Assembly (NCBI RefSeq): GCF_000375545.1
Contig: NZ_AQXF01000003.1
Location: 62,498 to 126,497, forward strand
From: Kordiimonas gwangyangensis DSM 19435 = JCM 12864
GTDB lineage: Bacteria > Pseudomonadota > Alphaproteobacteria > Sphingomonadales > Kordiimonadaceae
Length of the DNA stretch: 64,000 bases
Direction: 5' to 3'
Of this stretch, positions 30,089 to 38,837 are shown in pieces. Within the stretch, counting starts at the first letter, position 1; every line of letters begins with the position of its first letter. A program made the position numbers and the translations under genes. The notes below the pieces were generated by a model that saw nothing but the letters and a program-made list of their open reading frames with translations, did no database searches and was not told the origin of the DNA.

Positions 30089-30559
30089 ATGGAATTTATT
30101 GTATCGGCGCTTGATGCTCAGCATTTTGCGCACCTCTACGGCCTCTCTGATGAAGCACTTTTGAATTTAGGCGTGCATGCCATGACGGTTGATGGCCGCC
30201 CCGGCGCGCCCTGCAGGGTCTCGTTGCGGGAGCTTGAAGTGGGTGCACGTGTGCTCCTCCTCAATCACTGCCATCTTGATGTGGCGTCACCTTACCGGTC
30301 TTCCCACGCCATTTTTGTTGGCGACAGGGCTGAGCTGGGTGTCATGGCGCCCGGTGAACTGCCGGAGATTATCAAATTGCGTTCGCTCATCTCTGTTCGT
30401 GCTTTTGACGCGCACGGCATGATGACCGATGCGCAACTTGTGGAAGGTGAAACCGCAGCCGCCAAATTTCGCGAGATGCTCGCAGTCCCCGAGACCGCAT
30501 ACCTTCATACCCACACTGCTGGGCGTGGCTGTTATCTGGCACGCGTCGACCGCGCCTGA
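30089..30559 (+). CDS. DUF1203 domain-containing protein
   Basis: A 156-residue protein matching DUF1203 over its whole length: PGAPCRVSLRELEVGARVLLLNHCHLDVASPYRSSHAIFV, then RSLISVRAFDAHGMM and a C-terminal LHTHTAGRGCYLARVDRA (read in blocks). The conserved His and Cys residues hint at metal or ligand binding, but no function is known. The ribosome site before the ATG is weak. It is separated from the following TonB receptor gene by 55 bases, so they could be co-transcribed. Confidence 0.88.
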   Translation: MEFIVSALDAQHFAHLYGLSDEALLNLGVHAMTVDGRPGAPCRVSLRELEVGARVLLLNHCHLDVASPYRSSHAIFVGDRAELGVMAPGELPEIIKLRSLISVRAFDAHGMMTDAQLVEGETAAAKFREMLAVPETAYLHTHTAGRGCYLARVDRA

Positions 30560-30614
30560 CCGCCAGCAAACATATCAAACACATAGGGCCGGGTTACGGT
30601 CGCGAGGAAATATA

Positions 30615-32537
30615 ATGAAAAAACGGAACGTTATTGCAGGTGCGCTGGTGCCTGCTCTCTGGTGTGGTGGGGCCTATGGACAGGCGACACAGAACGCTGT
30701 GACGGAGGCGGAGGATGCCTACGGGTTTGTCAATGGTGATGAGTCTGTTGGCATCTATGATGAAAGCTCTGTGCGTGGTTTCGATCTCGAGGCGGCTGGA
30801 AACTACCGTTTCAACGGCCGGTATTTTGTCAAAAGCTCGGGCGTCAGCAGCCTGTTTATCGAAAACACAACGGTGCGCATTGGCCTCAATACATTCGGTG
30901 TGAACTTCCCGGGGCCAAGCGGCGTGGTTGACTATCGCTTGCGCGGTCCCGGTCCGGATGCGGAAAACCTGTTCACGGCGGGCCGTGGTGATTTTGGCGG
31001 CATTTATCTTGAGGCGCTTTTGCAGCACGGCGCGGCAGACCGCAGTTATTCCTACGCTGGTGGTGCGCGGTTCGAAGCGGGCGCTGAAAACTATCAGGGC
31101 GGCACGCAGGACAGTTGGCTGCTGGCCGGTACCTTCCGGCGATCGTTCGGGCGCGGCGCGGTTCAGCTTTTTGTCGGGGAATACGACTATGACCGGGACG
31201 GCAAGTTCGTGGTGAAAACCGATGGCACTTTCCTGCCCGGTGAGATTGAACGTGGGCAATTCCTTATGCCGCACGACATGCGGGAGACAGGACAGCGCCG
31301 TGTTGTCGGTTTGCTGACAGATGCGCAATTGAGCACCGCATGGTCCGCGTCCGCCAGTGCCTATTTCTCGCAGGAGGACCCGAACCGGAAGGTGACGCAG
31401 GTATTTGGCCTTGCGGACCCAGAAGCACTAGCTGACACGACGCTGATCGTGACCCCGGCTCAGCGTGCGACCGCATGGTCGGGCGAGGTGGAGATTGGTC
31501 ATGCCGTAAAACGCGAAGATGTTGAACAGCATATCAACCTTGTCGGGCGTGCGCGCATTTCCCGTAACAGGTTCGGTGGCGGTGAGGCATTTGACCTTGG
31601 CTCCACGCCTTTTGGTGAACGGCCTGAAGTGGCGGATGATTATACCGTCACCGGCGCCGCAAACCTGAGGGACGAGATTGATCAGTTTGGCCTTGGTATT
31701 GCCTATCATCTGAAGGCATGGAAGCGGCTGCAGCTTTCCGCGGGGTTGATGAGAGTAGACTATGAAAAACGGTTCACGGGCCCGTTGGGCGAAAGCGCAA
31801 ACACCAGCAAGCCCTGGACATACAATATCGGCACGGCGTACCGCATCACGGGCTCGGTAGAGCTGTATGGCAGTTATAGCCGTGGCATTGAGGAAGCGGG
31901 CACAGCGCCCGCAAATGCGGCCAACCGCAACGCGGTTTTGAATGCCGTGATCGCCACCCAGCGCGAGGCCGGTTTCCGCTATCACCTAAAAGGCGGTATG
32001 TCGCTCATCGTGGCGGGCTTTGATACCCGCAAGCCATATGCCGGGCTTAACCCGGATAGCAACATCTATGGCCTGATTGGCACGGTGAAGCACCGTGGTA
32101 TCGAGGCGTCGCTGTCTGGCCCATTGATGGACGGATTAAACGTGGTGCTCGGCGGTGTGCTGACTGATGCCAAGCTGTCGGACGACAACGGCACACTTGA
32201 TCGCCGCCCAGTCGCGGTCCCTAGTTACCGCGCGGTGGCCTACGCCAACTACGCGCTGCCAGGCATGGAGGGACTTAGTCTTGATGCAGGGCTTGAGGCT
32301 GTGGGCAAAGCTTACGCCAGCTCCCGCATTGTGGCGGGTGATCAGCTCCGCACACCGGCGCGTGTCACGGTGGATGTGGGCGCGCGCTATACCATGCCGG
32401 TCGCGGGCACAAATGTGACCATGCGGGCGCAGCTCCTCAATGTGTTCAATGATTTCAGCTGGGTCGTCAGCGGGGCGGAGACATTTGACTACAACAAGCC
32501 GCGTCAGTTGCGCCTGCTTGTAACCGCCGCTTTCTAA
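30615..32537 (+). CDS. TonB-dependent outer-membrane receptor (short, siderophore-type)
   Basis: A 640-residue outer-membrane receptor. The signal peptide ends at AYGQA. A TonB-box-like TEAEDAYGF lies near residue 32, followed by a compressed plug (DESSVRGFDLEAAGNYRFNGRYF, VRIGLNTFGVNFPGPSG) and a beta barrel that ends with the aromatic outer-membrane signal LRLLVTAAF. The family is common in sphingomonads and related bacteria and is related to ferric-siderophore receptors; the ligand here is unknown. The ATG at 30615 follows GCGAGGAAA. Paired hairpins follow the stop. Confidence 0.88.
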   Translation: MKKRNVIAGALVPALWCGGAYGQATQNAVTEAEDAYGFVNGDESVGIYDESSVRGFDLEAAGNYRFNGRYFVKSSGVSSLFIENTTVRIGLNTFGVNFPGPSGVVDYRLRGPGPDAENLFTAGRGDFGGIYLEALLQHGAADRSYSYAGGARFEAGAENYQGGTQDSWLLAGTFRRSFGRGAVQLFVGEYDYDRDGKFVVKTDGTFLPGEIERGQFLMPHDMRETGQRRVVGLLTDAQLSTAWSASASAYFSQEDPNRKVTQVFGLADPEALADTTLIVTPAQRATAWSGEVEIGHAVKREDVEQHINLVGRARISRNRFGGGEAFDLGSTPFGERPEVADDYTVTGAANLRDEIDQFGLGIAYHLKAWKRLQLSAGLMRVDYEKRFTGPLGESANTSKPWTYNIGTAYRITGSVELYGSYSRGIEEAGTAPANAANRNAVLNAVIATQREAGFRYHLKGGMSLIVAGFDTRKPYAGLNPDSNIYGLIGTVKHRGIEASLSGPLMDGLNVVLGGVLTDAKLSDDNGTLDRRPVAVPSYRAVAYANYALPGMEGLSLDAGLEAVGKAYASSRIVAGDQLRTPARVTVDVGARYTMPVAGTNVTMRAQLLNVFNDFSWVVSGAETFDYNKPRQLRLLVTAAF

Positions 32538-32603
32538 TTCATCCGGGAGGCAATGGCCGGATGAAAGATACCGGCGGTGCATGATGAAGGCACCGCCGGT
32601 ATC
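32538..32603. terminator. Tandem hairpins between convergent genes
   Basis: Two consecutive stems follow the receptor stop codon. The first pairs TTCATCCGG with CCGGATGAA (32538-32565); the second pairs GATACCGGCGGTGC with GCACCGCCGGTATC (32567-32603), 14 bp perfect. Neither has a long T-run, so their strength as intrinsic terminators is uncertain, but they sit between the convergent receptor and YciI genes. Confidence 0.6.
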
Positions 32604-32633
32604 GCTTCTCTAATATCGCTGTCGTGACGCTTG

Positions 32634-33062
32634 TTATGCGGCGCCTTCCGTACGGGCGCGCAGCTCGTCATTCTTGACCCGCAGTTCCGGCGTGGCGGCG
32701 TCACCAAAATCTTCGATCTCGAACATCGGGCGGATCTCAATCTCCGCACCATCACCCTCAAGCGGGAACGGGCATTTTTTGACCCACTCGATAGCGTGGT
32801 CGAGCGAATCCACCTTCCAGAGCCAGAAGCCGCAGATAAGTTGGCCGAGTTCGGGGAACGGGCCCTTGCTGACCTGATGGCCGTCCCGGCTGAAATGCAC
32901 CCGCGCGCCCGCCGATGTTGGGGTCAGGCCATCACCGCCTTGCATGATACCGGCGTTCACCAGTTCCTCGTTATAGGCCATCATGTCAGTGAGCAGTTGT
33001 TCGCTCGGCAGGTTACCGGCTTCGCTGTCTTTGTCTGCCTTGATCAGAATCATCACTCGCAT
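32634..33062 (-). CDS. YciI/DGPF family protein (1)
   Basis: A 142-residue YCII-related protein (MRVMILIKADKDSEAGNLP, MAYNEELVNAGIMQGGDGLTPT, KGPFPELGQLICGFWLWKVDSLDHAIEWVKKCP). The GPF-like motif appears as KGPFPE. These ferredoxin-like-fold proteins are found next to ECF42-type sigma factors and are often called DGPF proteins; their biochemical role is unknown. The ATG follows AAGGAGAC. It lies 117 bases after the sigma factor stop on the same strand. Confidence 0.9.
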   Translation of the reverse strand: MRVMILIKADKDSEAGNLPSEQLLTDMMAYNEELVNAGIMQGGDGLTPTSAGARVHFSRDGHQVSKGPFPELGQLICGFWLWKVDSLDHAIEWVKKCPFPLEGDGAEIEIRPMFEIEDFGDAATPELRVKNDELRARTEGAA

Positions 33063-33179
33063 CGTTTGTCTCCTTGGTCTTTGTGTCAGTTACATCAGCG
33101 CCTCATCGCGCTTTGTTGCCCATAGGACGAACGGAGTGAGTTCATCCCGACAGGCGATCTGATTTTTTTTGAGAAAGTT

Positions 33180-34433
33180 TTATCCGCCGGTTTTACGTGC
33201 CGCGAGCTGGTCCAGCTGATCGCGGATATGCGCGGCTTCTGCGGCGGTGTTGGCAAGTGCGATAGCCTGATTGAAGGCAATGCGCGCTTCCTCATCCCGC
33301 CCTAGGTCCTTGAGGAAATGCCCCCGCACACCGTGGAAATAGAAATAGCCCGACAGCGCGTCGACAAGCGGGTCAACAAGCGCAAGCGCGGCCTCTGCGC
33401 CTTCAAGCTTCGAGATCGCAACCGCGCGGTTGAGGGTGATAACGGGCGAGGGCGTAATGCGTTCCAGCGCCTCATACAGCGCGTTCACCCCGGCCCAGTC
33501 TGTCTCTTCGGGCTTGCAGGCGCGGGCGTGCAAGCCAGCGATCGCCGCCTGTATCTGATATTTGCCCGGGGCCTGATGGCGCATCGCTTTATCAATGAGC
33601 GCAAGGCCCTCGGCGATCATGTCCCGGTTCCATAGGTCACGGTTCTGGTCCTCAAGAAGTATGACCTTGCCGTCCGCGCTGAAGCGCGCGGCACTGCGTG
33701 AGAATTGCAGCAGCATAAGGGCCAAGAGACCCATCAGTTCCGGCTCTGCCGGGAAAAGCGTGAGCAGCATACGCGCGAGGCGGATGGCCTCTTCACACAG
33801 TTTCGGGCCTTCGGCGATATTCTCGCCCGCCGCCGAATAGCCTTCGTTGAAAACAAGGTAAAGCATGGCGGCGACCGCGGCGAGGCGCTCAGTGCGGTCA
33901 GCGGCGCTTGGTGTCTCAAACGCGACTTCGGCTTCCGCAATACGGCGTTTGGCGCGCGTGATACGCTGTTCCATCGCGCGTTCACCCACGAGAAAGGCGC
34001 GCGCGATCTGCTTGACCGACAAGCCGGAAACGATCCGGAGCGCGAGGGCAATCTGCTGCACTTTCGGAAGGTCCGGGTGGCAGCACACAAACAGAAGCCT
34101 GAGGATGTCATCCTTATAGTCGGCGGTGTCCAGCCTTTCCGCCATCGCGGCTTCGGCGTCCTCAAGGTCGGATATCGCGGCCTCATCGGGCAGCGCCTGC
34201 AGCTTGGATGCCCGGCGCACACCGTCAAGCGCTGAATTTCGGCCCACAAATATGAGCCACGCCGCAGGGTCGCGCGGCGGCCCGTTTTCCGGCCATTTGG
34301 TCAGTGCGCGCAGGCAGGCTTCCTGATAGGCTTCTTCCGCCGTATCAAGGTCGCGGAAATACCTGAGAAGGGCCGCAACGGCTTTCGGGCGAACGGCCCT
34401 CAGGGTCTTGTCGATATTGGCAATGTCATTCAC
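33180..34433 (-). CDS. ECF RNA polymerase sigma factor with TPR-like C-terminal extension (ECF42 type)
   Basis: A 417-residue sigma factor. The sigma2 region (about 12-90, LLRYFRDLDTAEEAYQEACLRALTKWP, WLIFVGRNSALDGVRR) and sigma4 (about 110-175, PDLPKVQQIALALRIVSGLSVKQIARAFLVGERAMEQRI) are followed by a 240-residue helical extension (AAMLYLVFNEGYSA, LMGLLALMLLQFSRSAAR, YQIQAAIAGLHARA, ITLNRAVAISKLEGAEAALAL). This layout and the flanking YciI/DGPF genes define the ECF42 group; the extension is thought to control activity in place of an anti-sigma factor. The GTG start overlaps the stop of the upstream YciI gene (GTGA), so it is translationally coupled to it. Confidence 0.92.
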   Translation of the reverse strand: MNDIANIDKTLRAVRPKAVAALLRYFRDLDTAEEAYQEACLRALTKWPENGPPRDPAAWLIFVGRNSALDGVRRASKLQALPDEAAISDLEDAEAAMAERLDTADYKDDILRLLFVCCHPDLPKVQQIALALRIVSGLSVKQIARAFLVGERAMEQRITRAKRRIAEAEVAFETPSAADRTERLAAVAAMLYLVFNEGYSAAGENIAEGPKLCEEAIRLARMLLTLFPAEPELMGLLALMLLQFSRSAARFSADGKVILLEDQNRDLWNRDMIAEGLALIDKAMRHQAPGKYQIQAAIAGLHARACKPEETDWAGVNALYEALERITPSPVITLNRAVAISKLEGAEAALALVDPLVDALSGYFYFHGVRGHFLKDLGRDEEARIAFNQAIALANTAAEAAHIRDQLDQLAARKTGG

Positions 34434-34801
34434 GTCTCAAGGGTTCCAGCGTTCATGCTCAGGAGCGGGCGTATCTCAAACGCACCGCCCGGATTGGCGC
34501 GGCCAAGGTCTTTCGCGACCCCAAGCGCATCGTCGAGCGAGTTGCAGTCGATGATATAGAAGCCGAGAAGCTGCTCCTTGGTTTCCGCGAACGGGCCATC
34601 AAGTACAAGTGGTGGGTCCTGATCCTTACGGAGCGTGGTGGCGGCCGATGTGGGCATAAGCCGTGCCACCGGGCCAAGCCGCCCTGCCTTCAGGAGTGGT
34701 TCCTGCACCTTCATCAGGGCCGACATGCAGGCTTCTTCTTCCTCCTGCGTCCAGTTGCTGATGGTGGCTTCATCATTGTAGCAAAGAATGGCGTAGAGCA
34801 T
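34430..34801 (-). CDS. YciI/DGPF family protein (2)
   Basis: A 123-residue YCII-related protein: MLYAILCYNDEATISNWTQEEEEA, LGPVARLMPTSAATTLRKDQDPPLVLDGPFAETKEQLLGFYIIDC (read in blocks), and GGAFEIRPLL. It carries the exact DGPF motif that names the group. I chose the ATG at 34801, with GAGGAAG upstream, over one six codons earlier. Its stop overlaps the start of the ECF sigma gene, so it is the first gene of the sigma unit. Confidence 0.92.
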   Translation of the reverse strand: MLYAILCYNDEATISNWTQEEEEACMSALMKVQEPLLKAGRLGPVARLMPTSAATTLRKDQDPPLVLDGPFAETKEQLLGFYIIDCNSLDDALGVAKDLGRANPGGAFEIRPLLSMNAGTLET

Positions 34802-34901
34802 CTTCTCACTTCCTCTCATCTCACAGGACGAACCGGTCCGCGCTGGTCCGACAGCACCGTATCATTTTTTTCTGTGCCGCCACCACACAGCTTGGAGAGA
34901 C

Positions 34902-34940
34902 AAAAAAATGGCTCCCGCGCGGGGAAGTGCGACGGGAGCC
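34902..34940 (-). terminator. Terminator after the small membrane-protein gene
   Basis: On the minus strand the stem GGCTCCCG/CGGGAGCC with a 15-base loop leads into ATTTTTTTG. It separates the gene ending at 34965 from the YciI-sigma unit. Confidence 0.85.
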
Positions 34941-34964
34941 AAGGGAGAGGTGGTTTAGGGTTGT

Positions 34965-35375
34965 TTATGCAGCCTGAAAGCGGCCTTCGGCTTTCTGCCG
35001 CTTGATGCCCATGATCTGTGCAACCGCGAAGGCGAACACGACCACGGCCTGGAAGGCGACAAAGGCCATGCCGAGGGTGGTGGCCTCTGTCCTCGCGATC
35101 AGCACAAAACTGTCGATCGTCCAAAGGATGTTGAGCACGATGATCGGCCACACCATGCCGGGCTTGATGTACGTGCGGCTGCCCACATAGGCCACGGCAA
35201 GGGCATAGGGCAGCAGGAACAGGCCGGAGTAGAGAAGCAGGTCGGCCGACAGGCCAAGCATGCCGGTCAGGAGGCTGGCGCCTGCGGCCATCAAAAGGCC
35301 GGTGGCACCGCTTGCCACAGCGTCGGCCAGAAGTGCGAATTTCAGAAGCGGGAATGAATGTGCAGTCTTCGTCAT
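34965..35375 (-). CDS. Four-helix membrane protein, function unknown
   Basis: A 136-residue integral membrane protein with four predicted helices (ALLADAVASGATGLLMAAGASLL, LLYSGLFLLPYALAVAYVG, WPIIVLNILWTIDSFVLI, GMAFVAFQAVVVFAFAVAQIMG) and a short basic C-terminus. It resembles small uncharacterised membrane proteins often found next to MmyB-type regulators. It is divergent from such a regulator (35525), which may control it. GAGGACC lies before the ATG. Confidence 0.78.
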   Translation of the reverse strand: MTKTAHSFPLLKFALLADAVASGATGLLMAAGASLLTGMLGLSADLLLYSGLFLLPYALAVAYVGSRTYIKPGMVWPIIVLNILWTIDSFVLIARTEATTLGMAFVAFQAVVVFAFAVAQIMGIKRQKAEGRFQAA

Positions 35376-35447
35376 GGGGTCCTCCTTTGCTCAGGTGATG
35401 GCCTTATGATCGGGGAGGCAAGGGCGCGTGTCGATTAACTGGGAGGT

Positions 35448-35461
35448 AATTGAATGCAATT
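35448..35461. promoter_or_regulatory. Inverted repeat in the divergent regulator region
   Basis: AATTGAATGCAATT: five-base arms AATTG/CAATT around AATG, in the 149-bp region between the four-helix membrane protein and the XRE regulator. It is a candidate operator for that regulator. Confidence 0.4.
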
Positions 35462-35524
35462 TAGTTCGCCTGTACCAATAAGGAGGAATGCAAACGGCCC
35501 GACGATCACAGCGAGGAAAAACCA

Positions 35525-36319
35525 ATGGCAACAGCACAAGACACACAGCAGCGGTTTGGCGGGCAACTGAAGGCGTGGCGCACGAGACGGCGCATGAGCC
35601 AGCTTGATTTTGCCCTTGAGGCCGAAATTTCGCAAAAGCACCTGAGCTTTATTGAGACAGGCCGTTCGGCCCCCAGCCGGGACATGGTGATCCGCCTGAC
35701 GGAATGCCTTGATATCCCGCTTCGGGAGCGCAACTCCATGCTGCTCGCGGCGGGTTTCGCGCCGATGTATCTTGCGCGCGACCTTGATGACCCGTCGCTG
35801 AAGGCTGCGCGGGCGGCGATTGACCTGCTGCTCAAGGGCCATGAACCTTACCCCGCTATCGCTGTAGACCGGCACTGGAACATGGTGGCGTCCAATGCGG
35901 CAATTACACCTTTCCTCTCGCTGGTCGCGGAGGCGTCGCTGCTGGAGCCACCGATCAACGTGCTGCGCCTTTCGCTGCATCCCGGTGGGCTCGCGCCTTT
36001 CATTGCCAATCTGGGTGACTGGAAGAAACACCTGCTCGAGCGCCTCGCCCATCAAATTCAGGTAACCGCAGATCCAACACTCGTAGACCTTGAAAAGGAA
36101 CTGAAGGCTTATCCGGCGGATGAGGAAACACCCGGCGGGCACACGGACTATGGTGATGTGTTTGTGCCGTTTGAGCTGATGCTGCCGCAAGGCAAGCTAT
36201 CTTTCTTCTCCACCATCACCGTGTTCGGCACGCCGGTGGATGTAACCCTGTCTGAGATCGCGATTGAAAGTTTTTTCCCGGCAAACGACGCCACACGCAT
36301 CGCGCTATCGGGCAACTGA
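35525..36319 (+). CDS. XRE-family transcriptional regulator with MmyB-like domain
   Basis: A 264-residue DNA-binding protein. The N-terminal helix-turn-helix (about 12-66, LKAWRTRRRMSQLDFALEAEISQKHLSFIETGRSAPS in blocks) is followed by an MmyB-type ligand-binding domain (YPAIAVDRHWNMVASNAA, LRLSLHPGGLAPFIANLGDW, TLSEIAIESFFPAND). MmyB proteins bind small hydrophobic ligands such as fatty acids and usually regulate the divergent gene. GCGAGGAAA precedes the ATG. Confidence 0.92.
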   Translation: MATAQDTQQRFGGQLKAWRTRRRMSQLDFALEAEISQKHLSFIETGRSAPSRDMVIRLTECLDIPLRERNSMLLAAGFAPMYLARDLDDPSLKAARAAIDLLLKGHEPYPAIAVDRHWNMVASNAAITPFLSLVAEASLLEPPINVLRLSLHPGGLAPFIANLGDWKKHLLERLAHQIQVTADPTLVDLEKELKAYPADEETPGGHTDYGDVFVPFELMLPQGKLSFFSTITVFGTPVDVTLSEIAIESFFPANDATRIALSGN

Positions 36320-36327
36320 TCTTTTTT

Positions 36328-36343
36328 TTGAATAGTCATTCAA
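36328..36343. promoter_or_regulatory. BetI-type operator (copy 1)
   Basis: TTGAATAGTCATTCAA, six-base inverted arms TTGAAT/ATTCAA around AGTC, about 105 bases before the phosphatase start. Fourteen of 16 positions match the operator before the TonB receptor at 41217. The pattern resembles the TTGA-N-TCAA operators reported for BetI repressors. Confidence 0.65.
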
Positions 36344-36447
36344 TTTTATTGAGCGCTGACAAAAAAGCTTCATGGCATGCGCGCAAAGTGCCCCTTTAAG
36401 CATGGCCCCTTAGCGGGTTATTGTGTCTAACCTTGAGGGAGGAATTT

Positions 36448-37587
36448 GTGCGCTTTCTTAAAGCATTGGCATTGTCCGTCAGCCTGTCCTGCAGTGCGTT
36501 CGCAGCGGAAACCAAAACCGATACCGTTGTTCTTGTCACCATTGACGGCATGCGCTGGCAGGAGGTGTTCCGCGGCGTAGACAACGCGTTTTTCGACCAA
36601 GACGCCTACATCGCCCACAAGAAACACCACGCTGATTTCAAAGCCAAATACTGGCGCGACACGGCTGAGGAGCGCCGTGCAGTACTGATGCCCTTCCTGT
36701 GGTCGACTGTGGCGGGCGATGGCCAGCTGTACGGCAACCGGGACAAGGGCAGCGAAGGTGATGTCACCAACCGCTACCATTTTTCCTACCCCGGCTATAG
36801 CGAGATTTTGACCGGCATTGCCGACGATGAACGCCTTGTCAGCAACGACAAGCTATTGAACCCGAACCGCACCATTCTTGAGTGGCTCAATGGCATGCCG
36901 GCCTACAAGGGCAAGGTGGAAGCTTTCGGCTCGTGGGATGTGTTCCCCTATATCGTGAACGAGGAACGCGCAGGCGTGCCGGTGAACGCGGGCTTTGAGG
37001 CCTATGAGGGCGATACCAAACGCGTTGCGATCCTTAACGAACTGCAGGAACAGGTGCCAAGCCCGTGGGACACGGTGCGGCTTGACGCTTTTACCATGGG
37101 CTATGCGCGTGAGGCACTGAAGCGCGAGAAGCTGAATTTCGTCTATATAGCGCTGGGCGAGACAGACGACTTTGCCCATGACGGCCACTATGACCAATAC
37201 GCCATGGCGGCCCACCGGTCAGACAAGGCGATTGCAGACCTGTGGGCATGGTTGCAGCTTGACCCGCGCTATGCAGGCCGCACCTCGCTCATCATAACCA
37301 CAGACCATGGCCGTGGCAGCGAAAGCCTTGAGACATGGAAACACCACGGCCGCTTCCCCTATACCAAGGAAGACGGCACCACGGCGGTGAGCGAATTTGC
37401 CGGTGACGGTGAAATCTGGATGGCATTCCTTGGGCCCGATACACCGGCGCGCGGCGAGGTGGCGGGCGAAACCGTCACCCTCAATCAGGTGGCGCCAACA
37501 GCTGCTGCACTTATGGGCCTGACGTTCGAGGATAGCCATGAAGTGCTGGCGCACGGCGAAGTTATTGAGGCTGCCGTGCGCAAATAA
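36448..37587 (+). CDS. Alkaline-phosphatase-superfamily phosphatase/phosphodiesterase
   Basis: Exported hydrolase of 379 residues with a signal peptide (LKALALSVSLSCSAFA). The superfamily metal sites are visible: VLVTIDGMRWQEVFRGVD at the start, YPGYSEILTG carrying the likely nucleophile serine, ALGETDDFAHDGHYDQY and IITTDHGRGS. This pattern fits the nucleotide pyrophosphatase/phosphodiesterase-like group; phosphate esters or phosphodiesters are the expected substrates. The GTG at 36448 is preceded by GGGAGGA. A BetI-type operator lies upstream, linking it to the receptor-PhoD unit on the other strand. Confidence 0.85.
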   Translation: MRFLKALALSVSLSCSAFAAETKTDTVVLVTIDGMRWQEVFRGVDNAFFDQDAYIAHKKHHADFKAKYWRDTAEERRAVLMPFLWSTVAGDGQLYGNRDKGSEGDVTNRYHFSYPGYSEILTGIADDERLVSNDKLLNPNRTILEWLNGMPAYKGKVEAFGSWDVFPYIVNEERAGVPVNAGFEAYEGDTKRVAILNELQEQVPSPWDTVRLDAFTMGYAREALKREKLNFVYIALGETDDFAHDGHYDQYAMAAHRSDKAIADLWAWLQLDPRYAGRTSLIITTDHGRGSESLETWKHHGRFPYTKEDGTTAVSEFAGDGEIWMAFLGPDTPARGEVAGETVTLNQVAPTAAALMGLTFEDSHEVLAHGEVIEAAVRK

Positions 37588-37588
37588 A

Positions 37589-37624
37589 AAAAGGGTGGAG
37601 CCCATGCCCAGGCTCCACCCTTTT
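37589..37624. terminator. Bidirectional terminator between two phosphatase genes
   Basis: AAGGGTGGAGCC and GGCTCCACCCTT form a 12-bp stem around an 8-base loop, with A residues on the left and T residues on the right, placed between the two convergent phosphatase genes. Confidence 0.9.
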
Positions 37625-37660
37625 CCTCCCTGCCGAGGAAGGTCGATCGCCCGTTAGCGT

Positions 37661-38761
37661 CTAGTGGGGAGAGAGGCGGTCAAGCAGCAGGGATTTTTCA
37701 AATACGGGCTCTCCCGCCACATTGCGCGCCTGCAGCACGATATGCGGGTTGGGCACATTCCAGTCGATCTCGATGATGCCGAAGTTGGCTTTGGTGTACA
37801 TGCAGCCTGGCAAGCGGTAGGCGTTCGGGCTCATGTTGTACCAGGTCTCGGTGAGCCCGCTTGAGGTGAAGTCATAAAGCGGGTAGGGCGTGTTTTCGTC
37901 ATCCTGAAGCGAGATTTCGGCCCAGTGGGTGTCACCGCTGATGAACAGCACGCCGTTGGCTTTGGTCGCACGAATGAGGTCAATCATGCGTTTGCGCTCG
38001 TTCGGGAACAGGCTCCACGCCTCCCATCCCGGGAAGGTGGAGATAAACTGCAGGCTTGAACCGATGATGCGTAGCTTGGCGGGCTTTTTCAGTTCGCCTT
38101 CAAGCCACTGCCACTGTTTTTCACCCAGCATGGTAGCGCCCGGTGCCGTGGTGGGCAGGTAGGGGCCAAAGGCCATCTGGTCGCGTCGTTTGAACTCCTC
38201 ACGCGTCACATGCGTCAGCTCGGTCCGGTTCCAGCGCAGGTCGAGCATAATCACCTGAATGCGGTGCTCTTCAGGGCCATACATATAGGACGTGTAGATG
38301 CCGTCGTCCTTGCGGCGGCGTGGGCTGTCAGCGGGCTCGCCCCAGAAGTCGCAGAACAGTTCTTTGGAGCGCTGTTTGTGCGGATACTCGCGTCCTACAT
38401 CGTTTTCGCCGTAGTCATGGTCGTCCCATGTGGCAATAAGCGGGGTTTTCTCGCGCAAACGCTTGAAACCCTCGATGGAGGCGAGCTTTTTATATTTCCC
38501 GGCCAGCACATCCATGTCGCGTGTGTCGCCATAGATATTGTCACCGAGGAAGATAAAAAGGTCGGGGTCGAGCGCATTAATCGGCTCCCAGATCGGTTGC
38601 GGTTTGTCCTGGTTCGCGCAGGAACCAAAGAGGATGCGGGAGACGGTGCCCGCAGGCTGCGTGGCAGGCATGCTATCGTGCGTAGCAAGGCTTGCTGGTG
38701 CAAAGGCAGTCGCGCCGGCGGCGGCGCCCAGAAGTTTCAGGCCGGTGCGGCGTGTGATCAT
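37661..38761 (-). CDS. PhoD-like alkaline phosphatase/phosphodiesterase, Tat-exported
   Basis: A 366-residue metallophosphatase. It starts with a twin-arginine signal (ITRRTGLKLLGAAAGATAFAP). Metal-binding motifs of the PhoD fold are present: FGSCANQDKPQP, FLGDNIYGDTRD, ATWDDHDYGENDVG and FISGDTHWAEISL. PhoD enzymes hydrolyse phosphomonoesters and phosphodiesters, and relatives act as phospholipases. GGGGAG precedes the ATG at 38761. It lies 76 bases downstream of the TonB receptor gene on the same strand, behind a hairpin, so it is probably expressed at a reduced level from the receptor promoter. Confidence 0.9.
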   Translation of the reverse strand: MITRRTGLKLLGAAAGATAFAPASLATHDSMPATQPAGTVSRILFGSCANQDKPQPIWEPINALDPDLFIFLGDNIYGDTRDMDVLAGKYKKLASIEGFKRLREKTPLIATWDDHDYGENDVGREYPHKQRSKELFCDFWGEPADSPRRRKDDGIYTSYMYGPEEHRIQVIMLDLRWNRTELTHVTREEFKRRDQMAFGPYLPTTAPGATMLGEKQWQWLEGELKKPAKLRIIGSSLQFISTFPGWEAWSLFPNERKRMIDLIRATKANGVLFISGDTHWAEISLQDDENTPYPLYDFTSSGLTETWYNMSPNAYRLPGCMYTKANFGIIEIDWNVPNPHIVLQARNVAGEPVFEKSLLLDRLSPH

Positions 38762-38789
38762 GGTGGTCTCCCCGGAAAAGTCTTTAAAA

Positions 38790-38822
38790 ATGCAGGCGCC
38801 CCAGCATGATGGCCAGGGCGCC
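38790..38822 (-). terminator. Hairpin between TonB receptor and PhoD genes
   Basis: On the minus strand the stem GGCGCCC/GGGCGCC is followed by TGCATTTTTAAAG. It could attenuate transcription between the receptor gene and the PhoD gene. Confidence 0.6.
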
Positions 38823-38837
38823 AGCGAGTGCTGGATG

